11,124 nt of DNA, from assembly GCA_937875275.1 (NCBI GenBank), contig CALNCC010000023.1, forward strand, positions 1-11,124. Direction: 5' to 3'. Of this stretch, positions 6,892 to 11,124 are shown one piece after another (the first letter of the stretch is position 1; every line of letters begins with the position of its first letter). The DNA is from an uncultured Dysgonomonas sp. GTDB taxonomy: Bacteria; Bacteroidota; Bacteroidia; Bacteroidales; Dysgonomonadaceae. The notes below the pieces were generated by a model. That model worked only from the letters and a program-made list of their open reading frames with translations, was not told the origin of the DNA and ran no database searches. Position numbers and translations under genes: made by a program.

Positions 6892-8310
6892 TTAATATCT
6901 GTAATGATCGGGTTTGAAAGGACCTTCAACAGGAACTCCGATATAGTCTGCCTGCTCTTTACTTAGTTTAGTCAGCTTAACTCCTATTTGCTCAAGATGC
7001 AAACGAGCAACCTCTTCATCAAGATGCTTAGGTAAACGGTATACATTAACCGGATAGTCGTTTTGCCACAATTCAATTTGGGCAAGAGTCTGATTTGTGA
7101 ATGAGTTGCTCATCACAAATGATGGATGTCCGGTTGCGCAGCCAAGATTAACTAAACGTCCCTCAGCAAGCAGGAATATAGAATTACCTGTCGGGAATGT
7201 GTATTTATCAACCTGTGGCTTGATGTTTATATGCTTTACTCCACTGTAATTTACTAATTTATCTACTTGTATCTCATTATCGAAGTGTCCGATGTTACAA
7301 ACAATAGCCTGATCTTTCATTGCAGCCATATGTTCGATGGTAATGATGTCTTTATTCCCTGTTGTGGTAACAAATATATTACCTTCCTTAACAGCATCTT
7401 CCATCGTGGTAACCTCGAAGCCTTCCATTGCAGCTTGTAACGCGCAGATAGGGTCAATCTCGGTAACTAATACACGAGCTCCATATGAACGTAAAGAATG
7501 CGCACAACCTTTACCTACATCTCCATATCCCGCAACGACAGCTACTTTACCGGCAATCATAACATCAGTAGCTCTCTTTATACCATCGGCCAACGATTCG
7601 CGGCATCCATATAGGTTGTCAAATTTAGATTTGGTAACAGAGTCGTTGACATTGATGGCAGGAATAAGTAGTTCTCCCCGCTCTTGCATTTGATAAAGGC
7701 GATGTACCCCTGTTGTCGTTTCTTCCGAAACGCCTTTCCATTCGGCTACAGTTCTGTGCCAACGTTGATTGTCTGTTTTCAGTATACGTGATAGAGTATC
7801 TAATATCACTTGTTCTTCGTGATTACCCCCTTTGCGGTCGATAGAAGAAGCGTCTTTCTCTGCTTTATATCCCCAATGGATAAGGAGGGTAGCATCGCCT
7901 CCGTCATCTACAATGAGGTTTGGACCTTTCCCCTCAGGGAATGATAGAGCCTGTTCGGTACACCACCAATACTCTTCGAGAGTTTCGCCTTTCCATGCAA
8001 ATACAGGAATACCAGAAGCTGCAATTGCTGCTGCAGCATGATCCTGTGTGGAAAATATATTGCAGCTACACCAGCGAAGGTCTGCTCCAAGTTCTTTCAG
8101 AGTCTCGATTAATACTGCCGTCTGAATAGTCATATGGAGTGATCCCATAATTCGGACATCTTTCAATGGTTTCGATGCGCCATATTTCTTCCTTAAAGCC
8201 ATCAAGCCCGGCATTTCGTGCTCTGCGATCTCTATTTCTTTTCGCCCAAAATCAGCAAGCGTAATGTCTGCGACAAGGTAGGGTAGGTTGGGTTGTAATG
8301 TAATAGCCAT
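6892..8310 (-). CDS. ahcY: Adenosylhomocysteinase (S-adenosylhomocysteine hydrolase)
   Basis: Cytoplasmic NAD-dependent enzyme that reversibly cleaves S-adenosylhomocysteine to adenosine and homocysteine, removing the inhibitory by-product of methyltransferases. The 472-residue protein is the long bacterial form, with an extra segment of about 40 residues (roughly 150-190) compared with the 432-residue human enzyme. Visible signatures are GSLHMTIQTAVLIETL from 56, the NDSVTKSKFDNLYGC block with K227 and D231 (human K186 and D190), the NAD-binding GYGDVGKG at 261-268, and the C-terminal KPDHYRY that reaches into the neighbouring subunit's NAD site. ATG at 8310 gives the expected N-terminus. 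It lies 48 bp downstream of manC on the same strand with no TAnnTTTG box between, so it may be cotranscribed with manC. The terminator downstream is clear. Confidence 0.99.
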   Translation of the reverse strand: MAITLQPNLPYLVADITLADFGRKEIEIAEHEMPGLMALRKKYGASKPLKDVRIMGSLHMTIQTAVLIETLKELGADLRWCSCNIFSTQDHAAAAIAASGIPVFAWKGETLEEYWWCTEQALSFPEGKGPNLIVDDGGDATLLIHWGYKAEKDASSIDRKGGNHEEQVILDTLSRILKTDNQRWHRTVAEWKGVSEETTTGVHRLYQMQERGELLIPAINVNDSVTKSKFDNLYGCRESLADGIKRATDVMIAGKVAVVAGYGDVGKGCAHSLRSYGARVLVTEIDPICALQAAMEGFEVTTMEDAVKEGNIFVTTTGNKDIITIEHMAAMKDQAIVCNIGHFDNEIQVDKLVNYSGVKHINIKPQVDKYTFPTGNSIFLLAEGRLVNLGCATGHPSFVMSNSFTNQTLAQIELWQNDYPVNVYRLPKHLDEEVARLHLEQIGVKLTKLSKEQADYIGVPVEGPFKPDHYRY

Positions 8311-8358
8311 TTATTTATTACGTTATTTTATAAAAGTGATTATTTGTAAGTGATTTAA

Positions 8359-9441
8359 TTATATAAAGTCGTCTCCGTATTTTAATTTGGCATCAGTAAC
8401 AAAATGTTTGATCTGTTGTTCATCTTCCTTTTTACAGATAAGCAAAACATTATTAGATTCAGCCACAATATATCCATTCAATCCTTGTATGACAACCAGC
8501 TTGTCGCTCGGGGTAGCCACAATGTTCTCGGTACTCTCGAAGAACATGGTTTTGCTTGTTAATGTAGCATTTGCATTCTCGTCTTTATCGGAAAGATCAT
8601 ATAAAGATCCCCATGTGCCAAGATCAGACCATCCAAAGTCTGCGGCTTTGACATATACATTATTAGCCTTTTCCATGACTCCATAGTCTATGGATATATT
8701 AGGACAGAATGGGAAATTGTTATTTAGAAACGTTTCTTCTTCGGCTGTACCATATACTCCTATTCCGGAGTCGAATCGTGCAGCTATTTCCGGCAAATAT
8801 TGGCGGAAAGCGTCAATTATTGAGTCTACATTCCATGCAAAAATACCTGAATTCCACAAGAACTCGCCACTTTCGTAAAAGACCTTAGCTAATTCTATAT
8901 TCGGCTTTTCGGTAAATACTTTGACTTTTGTTATTCCATCCAGTTTTTCTTCATTCATTTGTATATATCCATATCCTGTTTCAGGCCTACTCGGGCGAAT
9001 GCCTAAGGTCAATAGTACCGGATTCTTGCTGACGAAAGAGTACGCTCTTTCCATAACATTGATAAATTCATCTTCTTTCAAAATCAAATGATCCGATGGT
9101 GCAACAACAATGTTTGCATTCGAGTTTTTAGATTTTATGTGATACGATGCATAAGCAATGCAAGGTGCTGTGTTTCGACGCATAGGTTCTAACAAAATCT
9201 GATTGGGGCTCAATTCCGGAAGTTCTGACATTGTTAGTTCTGCGTAGTCTTTGTTTGTAACGATGTAAATGTTCTCGGTGGGTAGCACTTTGTTGAATCT
9301 TTCGAAGGTCATTCGTAAAAGCGATTGCCCCGTACCGAAGAAGTCAAGAAACTGTTTCGGCTTAGATTCTCTACTGAAAGGCCAAAATCGGCTTCCAATA
9401 CCGCCTCCCATAATTACACAATAGTTGTTTTTGTTATTCAT
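8359..9441 (-). CDS. manC: Mannose-1-phosphate guanylyltransferase (GDP-mannose pyrophosphorylase)
   Basis: Cytoplasmic enzyme that makes GDP-mannose from mannose 1-phosphate and GTP. GDP-mannose feeds GDP-fucose, O-antigen, capsule and protein glycosylation. The 360-residue product has the nucleotidyltransferase signature MGGGIGSRFWPFSR at 11-24 with KPKQF at 27-31, EPMRRNTAPCIAYA at 85-98, PSDH at 115-118, RPETGYGYI at 152-160 and FTEKP at 176-180. The fused phosphomannose isomerase cupin domain of the ~470-residue enterobacterial type is absent, so this is the monofunctional form. The symbol manC is used by function. A TATCTTTG box lies about 70 bases upstream of the ATG on the minus strand, and ahcY follows 48 bp downstream. 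Confidence 0.96.
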   Translation of the reverse strand: MNNKNNYCVIMGGGIGSRFWPFSRESKPKQFLDFFGTGQSLLRMTFERFNKVLPTENIYIVTNKDYAELTMSELPELSPNQILLEPMRRNTAPCIAYASYHIKSKNSNANIVVAPSDHLILKEDEFINVMERAYSFVSKNPVLLTLGIRPSRPETGYGYIQMNEEKLDGITKVKVFTEKPNIELAKVFYESGEFLWNSGIFAWNVDSIIDAFRQYLPEIAARFDSGIGVYGTAEEETFLNNNFPFCPNISIDYGVMEKANNVYVKAADFGWSDLGTWGSLYDLSDKDENANATLTSKTMFFESTENIVATPSDKLVVIQGLNGYIVAESNNVLLICKKEDEQQIKHFVTDAKLKYGDDFI

Positions 9442-9511
9442 GCTATAACTTAGATTATATGATCCTATTCAAAAAGGAATGTGAATAAAATACTTGTTTA
9501 TATAAAGCACA

Positions 9512-9519
9512 CAAAGATA
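9512..9519 (-). promoter_or_regulatory. Candidate -7 box for manC(-ahcY)
   Basis: On the minus strand this reads TATCTTTG, an exact TAnnTTTG match. It would give a leader of about 65 nt before the manC ATG. No clear TTG lies 19-21 bases further upstream. Confidence 0.5.
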
Positions 9520-9592
9520 TAAAAAAGAAGAAGATAACCTTTCTATAATTAACATATCTTGTTGACTTGAAAAAAAAGTTTATCAATAATGC

Positions 9593-9621
9593 TTGATATG
9601 TGAAAATAATGTTTACTTTTG
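9593..9621 (+). promoter_or_regulatory. Promoter of tRNA-Leu
   Basis: TTG at 9593-9595, an 18-base spacer and TACTTTTG at 9614-9621 fit the Bacteroides -33/-7 pattern. The mature tRNA starts at 9633, so the primary transcript would have a leader of only a few bases. Confidence 0.65.
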
Positions 9622-9632
9622 CATCGCGATAA

Positions 9633-9716
9633 GCCCAGATGGCGGAATTGGTAGACGCGCTGGTCTCAAACACCAGTGGATTCACTTCCATGCCGGTTCG
9701 ATTCCGGCTCTGGGTA
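9633..9716 (+). tRNA. tRNA-Leu (anticodon CAA, reads UUG)
   Basis: Complete class II cloverleaf of 84 nt. The acceptor GCCCAGA (9633-9639) pairs with TCTGGGT (9709-9715), the first pair being G-U, with discriminator A9716. The anticodon stem CTGGT/ACCAG encloses loop CTCAAAC with anticodon CAA at 9667-9669. A long variable arm (TGGA/TCCA) and a T-arm GCCGG/CCGGC around TTCGATT follow. The 3' CCA is not encoded (CGA follows the discriminator). Confidence 0.97.
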
Positions 9717-9720
9717 CGAG

Positions 9721-9759
9721 CAAAGCCTGATGGAGAAATCTGTCAGGCTTTTGTTTTTT
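9721..9759 (+). terminator. Rho-independent terminator after tRNA-Leu
   Basis: AAAGCCTGA (9722-9730) pairs with TCAGGCTTT (9743-9751) around a 12-nt loop, followed by a T-rich tract to 9759. It starts 5 bases after the tRNA discriminator. Read the other way it could weakly stop the converging gene that ends at 9777. Confidence 0.88.
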
Positions 9760-9776
9760 ATACTGATTACTTGTTA

Positions 9777-10274
9777 TTAGTTCAGTTTACTTGTTTCTAT
9801 GTCTTGTATAATCTCATCTGTAACGAAGGCTAATTTGTCTTGAATTTGCTTTGAAAGCTTATCCAAATCGTTAAAATTCGGATTTGCAATTAAAACTGTT
9901 TCTAATATAGAATATTGAGGTCGTGTCATTCTATTTTCATTCCACTTTGTCGATTTAAAGTATTCCCAATATTTTTCTCGAATTGGAATTGTCTGTCCTA
10001 ACAACCAAACTTCAAACTGCATTTTTGTGTGGTTTAATATAAGTCCCATTTTTAATTTCCTTTTTTTTAAGAAGTCGTTTGAGTAATAGAAATATGTGTA
10101 GTCCATATAACCCTGAAAGAGATTGCCAAATGAATAGCTTTCTGAAAGGTTTTTTGACAAAGTTGTTCCAAGTCTTGTTACATACTTAACAAGTCCAATA
10201 TACGCTTTTTGGACATCACCTATTTCTAATTGATCTTTATATGCAGCAACGTAATCATTTAATTTCTTGTTCAT
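9777..10274 (-). CDS. Uncharacterised small protein, resembles DUF7000-type proteins
   Basis: Encodes 165 residues with no signal peptide or transmembrane segment, so probably cytoplasmic. The pattern MNKKLNDYVAAYKDQL, a helix with DVQKAYIGLVKYV, then GYMDYTYFYYSN, LKKRKLKMGLILNHTKMQF, EVWLLGQ and a long amphipathic C-terminal helix (FNDLDKLSKQIQDKL) resembles a family of small Bacteroidota and Firmicutes proteins that I recall as DUF7000; I cannot confirm this without a profile search. No catalytic motif is evident and no function is known to me. ATG 10274 is the first in-frame start and suits the family N-terminus. It converges on tRNA-Leu and lies in a more AT-rich stretch. A near-consensus promoter box (TACCTTTA) lies 21 bases upstream. 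Confidence 0.82.
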   Translation of the reverse strand: MNKKLNDYVAAYKDQLEIGDVQKAYIGLVKYVTRLGTTLSKNLSESYSFGNLFQGYMDYTYFYYSNDFLKKRKLKMGLILNHTKMQFEVWLLGQTIPIREKYWEYFKSTKWNENRMTRPQYSILETVLIANPNFNDLDKLSKQIQDKLAFVTDEIIQDIETSKLN

Positions 10275-10295
10275 AAATTATCTATTTAGTTTATG

Positions 10296-10303
10296 TAAAG
10301 GTA
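10296..10303 (-). promoter_or_regulatory. Weak candidate -7 box for the DUF7000-like gene
   Basis: TACCTTTA on the minus strand matches TAnnTTTG except for the last base, 21 bases before the ATG. No -33 element is visible. Confidence 0.25.
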
Positions 10304-10308
10304 ATATT

Positions 10309-10545
10309 ATGGCTTCGGTATCCACTCCCTCAATTCATAAATCAAGTCTAAATCTTCAAGAAATTGGTTTGAGAATAGAACGGTTAAGGGTAAAGGAAGT
10401 CCTATAATTAGCACTAGCTAACAGTGTTCCCTTGTTTTGCAGAGGCACAAATGGAGTGCAAATTCCAACCATACATGAAGAGGTAATGGTATATATGTCA
10501 AAAAAGATGTTTGCATTAACGAATACTTTTATATTCATCTATTAA
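10309..10545 (+). other. Gene-poor gap with a possible decayed reading frame
   Basis: The 267 bases between the two minus-strand genes hold no gene I can support. On the plus strand one frame runs from ATG 10309 to TAA 10543-10545, interrupted by a single in-frame TAA at 10405-10407. The first part contains NLQEIGLRIERLRVKEVL and the second GTNGVQIPTIHEEVMVYMSKK, which look mildly protein-like but are not recognised. On the minus strand a 60-codon frame (10538 down to 10356) starts 3 bases after the HNH stop, in the same frame; it also has no recognisable features. This could be a pseudogene fragment or plain spacer. Confidence 0.2.
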
Positions 10546-11124
10546 ATATAACCATTTTCTATACATCTTAATAATGCTTTATGCCAATTGCCATTTTTAT
10601 CTATTTTCTCAAGACTTTGTTTATGATCTTCTATATATTGTATATACCATGAAATCATACCATCCCATTCCTGAATATTTCCTTTTTCATATAATCTCCA
10701 TTGAATCTCATCTATCAAATAATTAGATTTTATAGAATTACTAACTTGAGATGTGGTTACTATATTCTCTGCAATATCTTTTCCTCCACGAGATATAGGA
10801 ATTATATGGTCATAAGTTGGGAAGTATTCCCAATATGCAATATGGCAATCGGACATTTTCCAGTTTTTATGATATGGAAAAACTTCACTTCCTAATTCTT
10901 CGCTCATAATTCTCAATACATTAGGAAATATCAACTTCCGCCCAGTATATCTGTCAACAAACCCATCTCGAATAAAAATTTTAAGTTTCTCATAACAAGA
11001 CATAGCCCTTTTATTATATTCTGTAAAAGAATAAGGATAGTTATTTTGTATTATTTCTTTTGCTAGCTCAATTTCTCCATTCAAGATTTTATCACATGAG
11101 TTCTTTATCGTATTTATCAAATCC
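10542..11124 (-). CDS. HNH endonuclease, 5' end cut by window edge
   Basis: Putative HNH nuclease; at least 192 residues are in the window. The frame continues unbroken to the last base and the only early start is a TTG at 11118-11120, so the true start is probably outside (the first internal ATG would remove 39 residues). Numbered from that TTG, DRYTGRKLIFP at 56-66, FPYHKNWKMSDCHIAYWEYFP at about 81-101, YDHIIPISRGG with D104-H105, N119 in AENIVTTS, and N128-x-x-K131 form the beta-beta-alpha metal site pattern D/H-H-N-K. A related family of stand-alone HNH proteins shares WE-FPT-DH-P-RGG and the later WRL-x-WDG block. The CxxC zinc pairs of McrA-type HNH domains are absent. Substrate and role (defence, mobile element or repair) are unknown. 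The gene is very AT-rich and has no nuclease or methylase partner in the window. Confidence 0.85.
   Translation of the reverse strand, partial: DLINTIKNSCDKILNGEIELAKEIIQNNYPYSFTEYNKRAMSCYEKLKIFIRDGFVDRYTGRKLIFPNVLRIMSEELGSEVFPYHKNWKMSDCHIAYWEYFPTYDHIIPISRGGKDIAENIVTTSQVSNSIKSNYLIDEIQWRLYEKGNIQEWDGMISWYIQYIEDHKQSLEKIDKNGNWHKALLRCIENGYI

Noticed and set aside
7337..8129. Plus-strand open frames of 69-118 codons opposite ahcY
   Set aside because: They lie entirely within the highly conserved ahcY gene on the other strand and show no domain; they are shadows of its codon usage.
6892..8310. Extra segment in ahcY (about residues 150-190) as an unusual insertion
   Set aside because: This segment is the known long form of bacterial and plant S-adenosylhomocysteine hydrolases, so it is ordinary.
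8334..8355. Direct repeat AAGTGATT with 14-base period in the manC-ahcY gap, considered as an operator or SAH riboswitch
   Set aside because: Two 8-base AT-rich copies in a 48-bp gap are easily chance, and the gap is too small and lacks the GC-rich stems of an SAH riboswitch.
9690..11124. Attachment-site duplicate of the tRNA-Leu 3' end
   Set aside because: By eye there is no second copy of the T-arm/acceptor sequence in the rest of the window.
1..11124. CRISPR arrays, insertion sequences, rRNA genes
   Set aside because: No regularly spaced repeats, transposase motifs or rRNA-like sequence were seen on either strand.

Overview
The window looks like a chromosomal segment of a Bacteroidota bacterium, most likely order Bacteroidales. 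The evidence is AT-rich DNA, starts without Shine-Dalgarno sequences, promoter boxes of the Bacteroides type (TAnnTTTG), family-specific forms of RpsB, EF-Ts and a short HPPK, and a GH123/GH109 pair typical of glycan degraders. A Dysgonomonas- or Parabacteroides-like genus is only a guess.

Layout, left to right. (1) Positions 1-1446: the 3' part of rpsB (30S protein S2), an intergenic terminator hairpin, complete tsf (EF-Ts), then a second terminator. The first 18 bases are a near-perfect inverted copy of bases 39-55 and probably a foldback artefact. (2) 1495-4642: a two-gene unit of exported glycosidases, a GH123/DUF4091 lipoprotein (candidate beta-N-acetylgalactosaminidase) followed 7 bp later by an NAD-dependent GH109 protein (candidate alpha-N-acetylgalactosaminidase). 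No SusC/SusD partner is present. (3) 4664-6765: a GT14-like core-2/I-branching glycosyltransferase with its own promoter, folK on the opposite strand overlapping its tail by 35 bp, and kdsB (CMP-Kdo synthesis) diverging from folK. (4) 6833-9519, minus strand: ahcY (S-adenosylhomocysteine hydrolase) with a clear terminator, preceded by manC (GDP-mannose synthesis). (5) 9593-9759: tRNA-Leu(CAA) with promoter and terminator. (6) 9777-11124, minus strand, visibly more AT-rich: a small uncharacterised gene that resembles DUF7000 proteins, a gene-poor gap, and an HNH endonuclease cut by the window edge. This end has an accessory character beside a tRNA gene, but I found no integrase, attachment repeat or transposase.

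Working together: rpsB/tsf serve translation. kdsB, manC and the GT14 enzyme serve envelope glycan synthesis. The GH123/GH109 pair would remove GalNAc residues from host-type glycans outside the cytoplasm. ahcY and folK are housekeeping (methyl cycle, folate). I did not find a clearly new biological system. The points most worth a second look are the GalNAc-specific gene pair, the apparently leaderless GT14 gene, the strong hairpin inside rpsB-tsf, the artefact-like left end, and the HNH/DUF7000-like accessory end.
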